Numbered from the stretch's first letter, positions 15,582 to 23,807 are shown. The stretch: DNA of 35,415 nucleotides from Oscillospiraceae bacterium (GCA_015067435.1 SVMM01000026.1:1-35415); one strand, 5' to 3'. The notes: generated from the letters alone by a model not told the origin. Numbers and translations: made by a program.

Positions 15582-16454
15582 ATGGAAAATCAGACGAAAA
15601 TTGCACAGCGTGTCTCCCTTGTCACCATCGCGGGCAATCTGCTGCTCTCGCTCGTAAAGCTCGCCGCGGGGCTTGTGGCGCACTCGGGCGCCATGGTCTC
15701 CGACGCGGTGCACTCCGCGTCGGACGTGTTCAGCACGGTCATCGTGCTCATCGGCGTGCGCATCTCCGCGAAGGCGTCCGACCGCGAGCATCCCTACGGG
15801 CATGAGCGGCTGGAGTGCGTCGCGGCGATCGTGCTGTCGGTGATCCTGCTCATCACGGGGCTATTCATCGGCTACGGCGGCCTTCACAAGATCGTGGGCG
15901 CGGCGGTCGAAACGCCGGTCGTGCCGGGCGCGGCGGCGCTTGGCGCGGCGATCCTCTCCATCGCCGTCAAGGAGGCGATGTTCTGGTACACGCGCCGTTG
16001 GGCGAAGGCGATTGACTCCGCCGCGCTGATGGCGGACGCGTGGCACCACCGTTCCGACGCGCTCTCGTCCGTCGGCGCGCTGATCGGCGTCGCGGGCGCG
16101 CGGATGGGCTTTCCGGTGCTCGACCCGCTGGCGAGCGTCGTGATCTGTGTCTTCATCGGCAAGGCGGCGGCGGACATCTTCATCGACGCCGTCAACAAGA
16201 TGATCGACCGCAGCTGCGATGAGGAGACGGAGCGCGCGATCCGCGAACGCATCCTCGCGAACGCCGACGTCGCGCGCGTCGACCTGCTGCGCACGCGCGA
16301 GTTCGGCAGCCGCATCTATATCGAGCTGGAGATCGCCGTGGACGGCGAGCTGCCGCTGCGGCGCGCGCACGCGGTCGCCGAGGCGGTGCACGACGACGTG
16401 GAGGCGGCGTTCCCGAAGGTCAAGCACATCATGATCCACGTCAATCCGGCGTAA
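15582..16454 (+). CDS. Cation diffusion facilitator family metal exporter
   Basis: 290 residues from the ATG at 15582, the usual size for a CDF protein. Six membrane segments lie in the first 205 residues and a cytoplasmic ZT-dimer domain in the last 85. The metal-site motifs are HSASD in TM2 (H44, D48) and HHRSD in TM5, the HD/HD arrangement usually linked to Zn2+ (also Cd2+ or Co2+) rather than the DD type of Mn2+ exporters. It would export divalent metal in exchange for protons. A TTG nine codons upstream keeps the frame open, but that segment overlaps the -10 box, so I prefer the ATG even though no Shine-Dalgarno precedes it. Divergent from the MMPL operon, with terminator hairpin downstream. 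Confidence 0.88.
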   Translation: MENQTKIAQRVSLVTIAGNLLLSLVKLAAGLVAHSGAMVSDAVHSASDVFSTVIVLIGVRISAKASDREHPYGHERLECVAAIVLSVILLITGLFIGYGGLHKIVGAAVETPVVPGAAALGAAILSIAVKEAMFWYTRRWAKAIDSAALMADAWHHRSDALSSVGALIGVAGARMGFPVLDPLASVVICVFIGKAAADIFIDAVNKMIDRSCDEETERAIRERILANADVARVDLLRTREFGSRIYIELEIAVDGELPLRRAHAVAEAVHDDVEAAFPKVKHIMIHVNPA

Positions 16455-16533
16455 GGAAAAGCGAAAACCCCCGTTGGCCGCATAAGCGACCGAGCGGAGG
16501 CGAGGGAGCCGCGCGTCAGCGCGTATCAAAATC

Positions 16534-16587
16534 ATGGGACTGTGAAAAATGAGAGTTCATCTTCATTTTCACAGTCCCATTTTTGGC
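16534..16587. terminator. Bidirectional terminator between CDF and DUF212 genes
   Basis: ATGGGACTGTGAAAA (from 16534) faces TTTTCACAGTCCCAT (to 16580), an 18-bp stem with one bulged A and a 10-base loop, then ATTTTTGG on plus and GATTTTG on minus. The two flanking genes converge on it. The GC-rich 80 bases before it (16455-16533) hold no gene that I can support. Confidence 0.8.
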
Positions 16588-16590
16588 TTG

Positions 16591-17040
16591 TCAAAGCCAA
16601 AAGTGCATCGCGCAGGCGACGAGGATGCCGAGCAAAATGCCCGCGCACACCTGAAACGGCGTGTGGCCGACAAATTCCTCCAGCACGGTCTCGGGGTCGC
16701 CGCCCTCGAACATGTCGCGGATGAGCTGGTTGAGCACCACCGCCTGCTTGCCGATCTCCTGCCGCGCGTTCATCGCGTCGTGGCAGGTGATGATGGCGAG
16801 GATGGCACTGACGGCGAAGATGGGGGAGTCCGCGCCGTATTGCAGGGCGCACATCGCCGCCACCGCCGACACCGTGGCGGAGTGGCCGCTGGGCATCCCG
16901 CCGTCGCCCACCAGCCGGCTGAGGTCGAGGCTCTTGTGCACAATGGCGTGGATGATCGTCTTGAGCACCTGCGCCGTCAGCCACGCGCCGACGCCCGCGA
17001 GCAGTATCCGGTTTTGTAGCAGCAGGCGGAAAAAGCCCAT
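16591..17040 (-). CDS. Divergent PAP2 family protein (DUF212, YuiD-like)
   Basis: 149 residues, four or so membrane segments. The diagnostic GGMPSGHSATVSAVA stretch and the following ITCHDAMNAR...GKQAVVLNQL match the DUF212/YuiD family, distantly related to PAP2 phosphatases and vanadium haloperoxidases. A lipid or polyprenyl phosphate phosphatase activity is often suggested but unproven. The ATG at 17040 has AAGGGG about 8 bases upstream; a GTG three codons earlier abuts the Shine-Dalgarno and is less likely. It follows the EAL gene after 28 bases, so it is likely cotranscribed with c-di-GMP signalling, which may be incidental. Confidence 0.85.
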   Translation of the reverse strand: MGFFRLLLQNRILLAGVGAWLTAQVLKTIIHAIVHKSLDLSRLVGDGGMPSGHSATVSAVAAMCALQYGADSPIFAVSAILAIITCHDAMNARQEIGKQAVVLNQLIRDMFEGGDPETVLEEFVGHTPFQVCAGILLGILVACAMHFWL

Positions 17041-17068
17041 TGCGATCACCCCTTCTTTCGCCGCGCCG

Positions 17069-19990
17069 TTATTCGTCGAAGCCGGCGTGGCGCGGGTCCG
17101 CCTCCTGATACGTAAACGCGCAGAAGCCGGGGCCGATGACCTGCGACGCCGTCATGGTCATGTGGAGCCCCACGTAGCCGTAGAACGTCGTCTCCGTCAC
17201 CGTTTCGCCCGCCGAGGCGCGCCGCGCCGCGTCCCACCATGCGTCGGTCTGCATGGGGAACGCGCGCTCCACGCGCTCGCCCACCAGCCGCTCGCGGTTC
17301 ATGCCGGTGAGCTTTGTGTAGTGGTCGTTGACGTAGAGGATCACCGCGTCCGTTTTGCCGTCCTCCTCCAGTACCTTGTACACCGCGTAGGCGACGGGCA
17401 GGGTCTCGTAGAGGTAGAAGACCTGCTCCATATTCTCGCGCAGGTGGCGCTGGGGGATGCGCTCGACGTCGTCGGTCATGCGGCGCATCCGCGACTGGAA
17501 CATCTGCTTTTCCAGATTCTCCGTCTCGGAATAGAGCGACGTGCCCACGGAGAGATAGGTCGTGAACGGAACGCCGTCCACCGTCTGCTGTTCGTCGGAG
17601 ATGGCGCGTATCCTGCCGGCGAGCGCCGCCGCCTCTGCGGCGTCCTCCACCTGCGCGAAGACCACGAACTCCGTGCCGGTCAGGCGACCGACCGTCGAGG
17701 TGCTGCCGCAGCAGCGCAGCAGCGCGCGCGCGACCGCGCGCAGCACGCCGTCGCCGAAGTCGTAGCCGTAGCGGCGGTTGAGGTCGCCCATCTCCTCCAT
17801 GCAGACGTCGATGCGCACAAAATCCGTCCCGCGCAGCTCGTACTCGTCGCGGAAGGCGTACATGTCCTCGTCCAGCCCGCGGCTGTTGGAAAGTCCAGTC
17901 AGCCGGTCGACGCGCGCGTGTCCGGGCTTCTCCCGCGCGCCGCCGCGGCCGCTGTCCGCCTCGTCGAAATAGCCGATCAGGCCGATGATCTCGCCGTCGG
18001 GGCTGTGGAGCGGCATCTTGCTGGCGACGATGTTGCGGTTCTCGCCGTGCACGATGCAGCTGCCGGGCTTGTTGACCGACGCGGCGCCCTCGTTGAGCAC
18101 CTCCCACTCGCAGTTGCGGTACTCGTCCGGATGGATGTGCCAGCCCATGTCCTCGTCGGTCTTGCCGATCACGTCCTCCAGCGAGGAGAAGCCGTAGAAG
18201 TCCAAAAAGCTCTGGCTGACACCGAGGAAGCGACGCTCCTTGTCCTTCCAGAAGAACTTGAGCGGGCTGTTGCGCTTGACATTCTCCCACAGGATTTCGA
18301 GGGGGATGCCGCTCTGCCCGGTTTCCCCGCCGGCGAAGCGGTAATAGGACTCCAGCTCGTGGATCTCCGCCTCCGTGTCGCGGATCAGGTTGTAGAACAC
18401 GTTGTCGCGCACGTGGATGACCGTGTGGCACTTCCACGAGTACGCGCCGTGCAGGCCGAGCGTGCGGAAATAGCCGGTGATGATCCCCTCGCCCAGCCGC
18501 TCCACGCGGTAGGCGAGCGTGTCGGCATCGGCGAAGCGCAGAAAGCGTGCGCGGTCCTCCGGGAAGACGCACTTCTCGGCGTAGAGCTGCATCGCCTCCT
18601 TTACCGGCCGCTTGGGGAACTTCTTGTCGTTCTGCGAATCGAGGTACAGCACCTCCACCGTGCCCTTTTCCAGATCGAGCAGCGATACGCGCTCGTAGAC
18701 GGAATAGAGCTGCCGCAGCCCGCCGTCCAGCGCGCCCTGCCGCGCGAGCTCCGCCGCCTCCGAGAGGTTGAGAACACAGGCGAGAATGGCGCAGCGGTCG
18801 CCGTAGCGCGCGAGGCGCTTGGTCGAGATCTCAAAATACTCCTCGTTGTAGACGAAGTTCAGGCTGCCGCCGCCCTCCTCGCGCGTCTCCAGCAGGAGGC
18901 GGCGCAGCGAGCCGCTCAGCGCGTCCATGCGCACCGCGCCGCCGCCGCCGGACGACGGGTCCGTTTCCGCCTCGAACAGGCGGTTCCAGTCCACGCCCTT
19001 TGCCGTGTCCTCGAACGAGCGGTTGGCGTAGAGGAACGACACTCCGTCGCCGCGCAGCTCCAGCACCGCGATGGGGATGCTGTTGAGCGAACGGCCCGAC
19101 TCGGGGTCCTCCTGCGCGCCGAGGACGAAGGGCGTGGCGCTGAGCACGTTCAGCTTGCCCAGATCGTCGTAATACTTGCGGTAGCGCGGGGATTCCCACT
19201 GCATGCTGCGCTCCTGCGCGAAGCGCAGCAGCTCATCAAAGGGCATGGCGCGGCCGAACAGGTGACCCTGCACCTTCTCGCAGCCGATGTTGCGCAAAAA
19301 TTCCATCTGCTCGCGCGTCTCCACGCCCTCGGTGAGCGTCTGGATGCCGATTTCCTTCGCCATATGGATGATGGCGGAGAGGATCTTCTTCGAGCGCATG
19401 CCGAAATCGCTGAGGAACTCCATGTCGATCTTCAGCTCGTCGAAGGGGTAGTCCTTGAGGACGTTGAGCGAGGAGTAGCCGCTGCCGAAGTCGTCCATCC
19501 ATACGCTGTAGCCCGCGGCGCGGAACCGTTCGACATATCCGCGCATCACGTCGTTCCCGCCGCCGAGCACGCTCTCCGTGATCTCGATGCACAGGCTGCT
19601 GCGCGGGAGCTTGTTCGCGCGCACGGATTTCTCCACTATCTCGAACACGTCGCACAGCTCGTAGTCCAGCCGCGAGAGGTTGACCGACACGGGCACAAAC
19701 GCGTCGTCCGCCATGGACGGCAGGATCTCGTCGCAGACCTTGCACACGACGTAGGTGTCCAGCTCGTGGATGCGGCGGTGCTTTTCCAGCACGCCGATAA
19801 AGCTGTTGGGCATCAGCAGGCCCATTTCCGGGTCGTTCCAGCGCGCAAGCGCCTCAAGCCCGCAGATCTGCCCGGAGGCGACGCGGATGACGGGCTGGCA
19901 GTATACGGTGATGTAACCGCGCGTCAGCGCCTCATTGAAATGATCGAGGATATACTGCTCCATCTCGGGCGATTGTGTCGTGTACGGCAT
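17069..19990 (-). CDS. EAL phosphodiesterase with PAS-like modules and degenerate GGDEF
   Basis: 973 residues, no membrane segment. The EAL domain is N-terminal (1-255), which is unusual. Its catalytic set looks complete: EAL at 46-48, N104, E139, DDFGSGYSS with D166/D167, K187, EGVE at 221-224, Q241. PAS-like regions follow (about 300-420 and 575-665, FFWKDKERRFLGVSQSF), then a GGDEF-fold domain (about 680-800) whose active site reads RLTGTEF, so cyclase activity is unlikely and it may bind GTP instead. A last PAS-like domain (about 830-965, YVNDHYTKLTGMNRERLVG) ends the protein. It should hydrolyse c-di-GMP to pGpG under control of soluble signals. GGAGG lies 7 bases before the ATG. Its promoter region is shared with the divergent diguanylate cyclase gene. 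Confidence 0.9.
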   Translation of the reverse strand: MPYTTQSPEMEQYILDHFNEALTRGYITVYCQPVIRVASGQICGLEALARWNDPEMGLLMPNSFIGVLEKHRRIHELDTYVVCKVCDEILPSMADDAFVPVSVNLSRLDYELCDVFEIVEKSVRANKLPRSSLCIEITESVLGGGNDVMRGYVERFRAAGYSVWMDDFGSGYSSLNVLKDYPFDELKIDMEFLSDFGMRSKKILSAIIHMAKEIGIQTLTEGVETREQMEFLRNIGCEKVQGHLFGRAMPFDELLRFAQERSMQWESPRYRKYYDDLGKLNVLSATPFVLGAQEDPESGRSLNSIPIAVLELRGDGVSFLYANRSFEDTAKGVDWNRLFEAETDPSSGGGGAVRMDALSGSLRRLLLETREEGGGSLNFVYNEEYFEISTKRLARYGDRCAILACVLNLSEAAELARQGALDGGLRQLYSVYERVSLLDLEKGTVEVLYLDSQNDKKFPKRPVKEAMQLYAEKCVFPEDRARFLRFADADTLAYRVERLGEGIITGYFRTLGLHGAYSWKCHTVIHVRDNVFYNLIRDTEAEIHELESYYRFAGGETGQSGIPLEILWENVKRNSPLKFFWKDKERRFLGVSQSFLDFYGFSSLEDVIGKTDEDMGWHIHPDEYRNCEWEVLNEGAASVNKPGSCIVHGENRNIVASKMPLHSPDGEIIGLIGYFDEADSGRGGAREKPGHARVDRLTGLSNSRGLDEDMYAFRDEYELRGTDFVRIDVCMEEMGDLNRRYGYDFGDGVLRAVARALLRCCGSTSTVGRLTGTEFVVFAQVEDAAEAAALAGRIRAISDEQQTVDGVPFTTYLSVGTSLYSETENLEKQMFQSRMRRMTDDVERIPQRHLRENMEQVFYLYETLPVAYAVYKVLEEDGKTDAVILYVNDHYTKLTGMNRERLVGERVERAFPMQTDAWWDAARRASAGETVTETTFYGYVGLHMTMTASQVIGPGFCAFTYQEADPRHAGFDE

Positions 19991-20054
19991 GGCGATCCCT
20001 CCGTATGCGCGGCGAACCGACGCTCATCGTGAAGTGTGGATATATTTTCAGCAT

Positions 20055-20084
20055 ATTTTACCATACGCGGAGCGTTCACGTCAA
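20055..20084 (-). promoter_or_regulatory. Promoter of the EAL-DUF212 unit
   Basis: -35 TTGACG (20084-20079), an 18-base spacer and -10 TAAAAT (20060-20055), about 65 bases before the ATG. Confidence 0.6.
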
Positions 20085-20113
20085 CAGATTTCGGCGGATT
20101 TTACGAAAAGCTC

Positions 20114-20142
20114 TTGCGCTCAATTGGCAATTGTGCTATAAT
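20114..20142 (+). promoter_or_regulatory. Promoter of the diguanylate cyclase gene
   Basis: -35 TTGCGC (20114-20119), a 17-base spacer containing CAATTGGCAATTG, and a perfect -10 TATAAT (20137-20142). The leader is about 60 bases and carries a hairpin CCGGC-TATT-GCCGG (about 20179-20192). Confidence 0.7.
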
Positions 20143-20210
20143 TATGTCGACGAAATTTGCATTGACGGCAAAGGCGCGTCCGGCTATTGCCGGAGCGTAT
20201 AGGTAGAGCT

Positions 20211-21596
20211 ATGAGCGAACCCACCGAAAAAGCCAAAACCGAACATGCGGGAAAGGAAAAGAAGCGCGGACTGTCGCTGGGCAGGTTGAACCTGATCCTG
20301 GCCACGATTGCGCTGCTTCTCACCGCACTGCTGCTGGTGGCGACCTATCGCGCGGACATCGGCTATTCCTCCATGCGCAACTCCACCGAGAACTACATCA
20401 GCTGGCAGCAGAGCGCCTACAAGATGCAGTCCGCCTCCGACTACCTGACCGATCAGATACGCAACTTCGTCGTCACGGGCAAGCGCGAGTATCTGACCAA
20501 CTACTTCAAGGAGGTCAACGTCACGCGCCGGCGCGATGCGGCGCTGGTGGAGCTGCGCGCCGCGCTGGGCGATTCGCAGGCCTACGCGGAGCTGGCGAAG
20601 GTCATGGAGAAGTCCGAGTCGCTGGCGCAGCGCGAGCTGTACGCCGCGCGGCTGATGATCGAGTCGCTGAACTACGACGTGACGACCTTCCCGCCGGAGA
20701 TCCAGGACGTTGAGCTGGAGGCGCGCGACCTCTCGATGTCCAAGGTGCGCCAGTCGGAGCGCGCGCGCAACATGGTGGTCGACGCGACCTATGTGCAGAA
20801 GAAGGCGGAGATCAACGAGGGCATCCAGAACTGCTACGCCCTGATGATCGACCAGACCGAGAGAATGCAGTCGGAGGCGCTGCGCGCGCTGGACGAGCTG
20901 ATGTACACGCAGCGCGCGCTGATTTTGGGGCTCATTTTCATCGTGCTTGCCATCGTGTCGATGACCTCGTTTCTGGTCATCAATCCGCTCGTCCGCTGCG
21001 TGCAGCACATCCGCGCGGAGCAGTCGATCCCGGAGTCGGGCTCCTACGAGTTCCGCTTCCTTGCCAAAACCTACAACCATATGTTCGAGGCGAGCCGCCA
21101 GAAGAAGGAGAAGCTCGCCTACGACGCCTCGCACGACAAGCTGACGGGGCTTTACAACCGCGCGGGCTACGATTACCTGATGGGCGACGTGGAGCTGGAA
21201 ACCTCCGCGCTGCTGCTCATCGACGTGGACAAGTTCAAGCACATCAACGACACCTACGGCCACGAGATGGGCGACCGGGTGCTCAAGAACATCGCGCATG
21301 TGCTGCGCGAGGCGTTCCGCTCGGACGACTACGTCTGCCGCATCGGCGGCGACGAGTTCGCGACGATCATGGTGCGCTCCGGCCCGCAGTTCACCGACCT
21401 GATCCGCGGGAAGATCGAGCGCGTCAACGACAAGCTCCTGCACCCGACGGACGACCTGCCGCCCATCTCCGTCAGCGTGGGCGTCGCGTTCGGCTCGGAC
21501 GATCACGACAAGAGCGGCATCGTCAAGCACGCCGACCGCGCGCTCTATCAGGTGAAGGAAAACGGGCGCTGCGGCTGCGCGTTCTACGAGGGCTGA
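20211..21596 (+). CDS. Membrane-bound diguanylate cyclase (GGDEF)
   Basis: 461 residues from the ATG at 20211. A basic start leads into TM1 (about 27-48), a helical extracytoplasmic domain of about 190 residues resembling four-helix sensor bundles, TM2 (about 235-258), a short linker and the GGDEF domain (about 300-460). The active site is GGDEF at 379-383, with D in LLIDVDKFKHIND for metal binding. An inhibitory I-site, RSDD (370-373), sits exactly five residues before GGDEF, so feedback inhibition by c-di-GMP is expected. It makes c-di-GMP from two GTP in response to an outside signal. The Shine-Dalgarno is weak (GGTAGAG). It is divergent from the EAL phosphodiesterase and followed after 21 bases by the repeat protein gene. 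Confidence 0.92.
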   Translation: MSEPTEKAKTEHAGKEKKRGLSLGRLNLILATIALLLTALLLVATYRADIGYSSMRNSTENYISWQQSAYKMQSASDYLTDQIRNFVVTGKREYLTNYFKEVNVTRRRDAALVELRAALGDSQAYAELAKVMEKSESLAQRELYAARLMIESLNYDVTTFPPEIQDVELEARDLSMSKVRQSERARNMVVDATYVQKKAEINEGIQNCYALMIDQTERMQSEALRALDELMYTQRALILGLIFIVLAIVSMTSFLVINPLVRCVQHIRAEQSIPESGSYEFRFLAKTYNHMFEASRQKKEKLAYDASHDKLTGLYNRAGYDYLMGDVELETSALLLIDVDKFKHINDTYGHEMGDRVLKNIAHVLREAFRSDDYVCRIGGDEFATIMVRSGPQFTDLIRGKIERVNDKLLHPTDDLPPISVSVGVAFGSDDHDKSGIVKHADRALYQVKENGRCGCAFYEG

Positions 21597-21617
21597 GTAC
21601 AGCCGGGGAGACGTAGC

Positions 21618-22163
21618 ATGGCGAGAAAAGAAAAAAAAGCAAAAGCGAAAAAGGAAAAGAAGGAAAAGCGGCGCAGGGGCAGGGAAGAGTCGTTCGAGGA
21701 ATCCGCGAACATACCCTATCCCGGCTCGGACAAGGCGAAGGACTTTGTCGCGCGGGTCCTCATCGTGCTGTGCTTTGTCACGGTGGGGCTGATGTTCTAC
21801 ACCGTGCACTATATCCGCTTCGTCGACAAGGGCTCCAAGACCGTCGCGCAGCAGGAGACTGAGGCGACGGCGGCCGCTGCCGCAGCCGCGTCCGCCGAGC
21901 CGGTGGGCACGATCTGGTTCACAAACCCGGACGGCACCGTCACCACGCTGGGCGGGGGCGCGTCCGCGCCGCCGCTGCCGTCACAGTCGGCGTCCGCCGC
22001 CGGCGAAACGCCCACCGAGGGCGAGACTCCCGCGGAAGGTGAAGCGCCCGCGGAAGGCGAAGCGCCCGCGGAGGGCGAGGCGCCCGCCGAGGGCGAAACA
22101 CCCGCGGAAGGCGAGGCGCCCGCCGAGGGTGAAGCTCCCGCCGAGGGCGAGACGCCCACATAA
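21618..22163 (+). CDS. Small single-TM protein with Lys-rich head and hexapeptide-repeat tail
   Basis: 181 residues. The first 35 are almost all Lys, Arg and Glu; a membrane segment lies at about 48-66 (VARVLIVLCFVTVGLMFY); the outer part contains IWFTNPDGTVTTLGG and then eight hexapeptide units of GE(T/A)P(A/T)E plus a partial ninth. I do not recognise a family. It follows the diguanylate cyclase gene by 21 bases, with a Shine-Dalgarno GGGGAG, so the two are cotranscribed; it may be an accessory membrane protein of that sensor, which is inference. The tail is acidic and proline-rich and probably extended in the wall. Confidence 0.7.
   Translation: MARKEKKAKAKKEKKEKRRRGREESFEESANIPYPGSDKAKDFVARVLIVLCFVTVGLMFYTVHYIRFVDKGSKTVAQQETEATAAAAAAASAEPVGTIWFTNPDGTVTTLGGGASAPPLPSQSASAAGETPTEGETPAEGEAPAEGEAPAEGEAPAEGETPAEGEAPAEGEAPAEGETPT
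22002..22160 (+). repeat. In-frame 18-bp tandem repeat (GE[A/T]PAE units)
   Basis: Eight full 18-base units and a 15-base remainder run to the stop codon of the small membrane protein. Units differ mainly at third positions, which points to repeated duplication followed by some drift. Copy-number change would keep the frame. Confidence 0.85.
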
Positions 22164-22166
22164 CAG

Positions 22167-22197
22167 AAAAAACGCCGGCCTTGCGGTCGGCGTTTTC
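22167..22197 (+). terminator. Terminator of the diguanylate cyclase operon
   Basis: AACGCCGGCC pairs with GGTCGGCGTT (one G-U), preceded by AAAA and followed by TT, four bases after the stop codon. Confidence 0.85.
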
Positions 22198-22224
22198 GTA
22201 TGCTTCGCGTGTGATGCGATTTTC

Positions 22225-22842
22225 TTATGCGTTGGCCTCCAGCCCCTTGAGCCGGAGCATCGCCACCAGCAGCTCCACCGTGCCGTCGATGCCCAGCAGC
22301 GAGCTGTCGATGCACATGTCGTAGCTCTTGGCGTCGCCCCACTCCTTTGCGGAGTAGAAATTGTAGTAGGCGGCGCGGTCCTTGTCGCGGCGGCGGATGC
22401 GCTCCTTCGCCTCGTCCTCGGAGATGCCGTTGCGCATGGCAACGCGCTTGATGCGGTTCGGCAGCGGCGCGGTGACGAACAGGTTGACGACGTCCGTGCG
22501 GTCCTTGAGCGCGTAGTCCGCGCAGCGCCCGATCAGCACGCAGGAGCCCTGATCGGCGAGCTTTTTGATCGTGTCGTACGTCGCGAGATACACCTGCTGC
22601 TCGATGGAGCCCTTCGAGGTGATGTGGCTGAGCGAAAATGAGTACGGATCGAGCGCGATGGAGTAGAGGAAGCTCTTCGGCCGCTCGTCGAACGAGTGGA
22701 ACAGCTCCTCGCACAAGCCGCTCTCCTCCGCGGCTTTTTTCAGCAGCAGATCGTCGTAATAGGCGATGCCGAGTTTTTCCGCGAGCTTTGTTCCGATCTC
22801 GCGCCCGCCGCTGCCGTACTGTCTGCCGACCGTGATAACCAT
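22225..22842 (-). CDS. Cytidylate kinase-like family protein
   Basis: 205 residues. The N terminus ITVGRQYGSGGREIG is the P-loop variant of the cytidylate-kinase-like family (Cytidylate_kin2), followed by KLAEKLGIAYYDDLLL. Further signatures are CVLIGRCADY near 95-105 and RIKRVAMRNGISEDEAKERIRRRDKDRAAYY near 127-155, the lid region. It is expected to be a nucleoside monophosphate kinase, but this branch differs from the essential Cmk and its substrate is not established. The ATG at 22842 follows GGGGG at a usable distance. Its own promoter with a perfect TATAAT lies at 22864-22892, so it is separate from spo0A. Confidence 0.85.
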   Translation of the reverse strand: MVITVGRQYGSGGREIGTKLAEKLGIAYYDDLLLKKAAEESGLCEELFHSFDERPKSFLYSIALDPYSFSLSHITSKGSIEQQVYLATYDTIKKLADQGSCVLIGRCADYALKDRTDVVNLFVTAPLPNRIKRVAMRNGISEDEAKERIRRRDKDRAAYYNFYSAKEWGDAKSYDMCIDSSLLGIDGTVELLVAMLRLKGLEANA

Positions 22843-22863
22843 GCGATCGCCCCCTTTGCGGAA

Positions 22864-22892
22864 ATTATAGCATAATTATCCGCGCGCGGCAA
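22864..22892 (-). promoter_or_regulatory. Promoter of the cytidylate kinase-like gene
   Basis: -35 TTGCCG (22892-22887), 17-base spacer, -10 TATAAT (22869-22864), roughly 22 bases before the start codon. Confidence 0.65.
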
Positions 22893-22933
22893 GAAGAAAT
22901 CGCGCGGCTCCTGACAAAGCAGCGCTTTTGCCC

Positions 22934-23689
22934 TTATGCCCTTCGTTTCCCCTCTAATCGGATCTTATCCGCGATCATCGCGATAAATTCCGAGTTTGTG
23001 GGCTTTCCCTTGGTGTTCGAGACGGTGTAGCCGAAGTAGCGCTGGAGCGTTTCGAGGTCGCCTCGGTCCCACGCGGTCTCGATGGCGTGGCGCACGGCGC
23101 GCTCGACGCGCGAGGGCGTGGTGTTGAAGCGGCGCGCGACCTCGGGGTAGAGCACCTTCGTCACCGCGTTGATGACATCCATGTCCTGCACGGCGAGGAT
23201 GATCGCCTCGCGCACGTACTGGTAGCCCTTGATATGCGCGGGGACGCCGACCTCGTGGATGACCGCCGTCACCTCGCGCTGGAGCGCGTGCAGCTCGTCC
23301 TCTTCGCCGGCGTTCTCCACACCGGCGGCCTGCCGCAGCCGCTCCAGAAGCGACTCCGTCTCGCACGGCTTCGGCATGAAGAACGACACGCCCTTTTCCA
23401 TCGCCAGCGCGATGATCTCGCCGCGGTAGGCGGCGGTCAGCAGGACGGTCTTCGGCTTCTGGGGAAGCGCTGCCATGCGGTCGAGCAGGCCGAAGCCGTC
23501 CAGCTCCGGCAGCACCACGTCCGTCAGCAGCAACTGGGGCTTTTCCGTCTCCACGGCGCGCAGGGCGCTCAGCCCGTCGCCCACGGCGGCGACGACCGCG
23601 AACTCGCCGGTCGCCTCGATGTTTTCCCGCAGCGTCGCGCGGAACTCCTCGTCCGCGTCCGCGAGCACAAGCGTGATCTTGTTGTCCAT
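22934..23689 (-). CDS. spo0A: Sporulation master response regulator Spo0A
   Basis: 251 residues. The receiver domain (about 4-122) has the acidic pair at D11/D13, the phospho-acceptor Asp57 in [13 protein letters not shown] and the conserved Lys in FMPKP. After a variable linker, the effector domain (about 145-251) is unmistakable: [37 protein letters not shown] and [20 protein letters not shown]. Phosphorylated Spo0A starts sporulation by binding 0A boxes. The ATG at 23689 has AAAGGA 8 bases upstream; the frame is open 30 codons further but that part overlaps the promoter. Three exact 0A boxes lie upstream of the promoter, which points to autoregulation. spoIVB is close by, as in many Firmicutes, here separated from it by the TSCPD-ohrR unit. 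Confidence 0.97.
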   Translation of the reverse strand: MDNKITLVLADADEEFRATLRENIEATGEFAVVAAVGDGLSALRAVETEKPQLLLTDVVLPELDGFGLLDRMAALPQKPKTVLLTAAYRGEIIALAMEKGVSFFMPKPCETESLLERLRQAAGVENAGEEDELHALQREVTAVIHEVGVPAHIKGYQYVREAIILAVQDMDVINAVTKVLYPEVARRFNTTPSRVERAVRHAIETAWDRGDLETLQRYFGYTVSNTKGKPTNSEFIAMIADKIRLEGKRRA

Positions 23690-23769
23690 AATGATATTCC
23701 TTTCCTGACGGGGCGGCGGCCGCCCGCCCGCTGCGGCAAAAAACGGACGTCTTCGTTTTGCTTGGCTAT

Positions 23770-23798
23770 AAACTAGCATAATCGGACAGCGTTTTCAA
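23770..23798 (-). promoter_or_regulatory. Promoter of spo0A (extended -10)
   Basis: -35 TTGAAA (23798-23793), a 17-base spacer ending in TGC, and -10 TAGTTT (23775-23770), giving an extended -10 (TGCTAGTTT). I did not find a sigma-H type promoter. Confidence 0.6.
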
Positions 23799-23807
23799 GC
23801 AGAAACC

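Noticed and set aside
16661-20032. Long plus-strand frame opposite the EAL and DUF212 genes
   Set aside because: The opposite strand encodes intact EAL and PSGHSATV motifs; the plus-strand product has no recognisable domain and biased composition.
20143-20210. Full c-di-GMP riboswitch upstream of the GGDEF gene
   Set aside because: Only fragments resembling one half are present and the predicted leader is too short; kept as a low-interest finding, not as a riboswitch call.
22002-22160. Tandem repeats as a possible CRISPR array
   Set aside because: The units are contiguous 18-mers in frame within a coding region, with no spacers and no cas genes.
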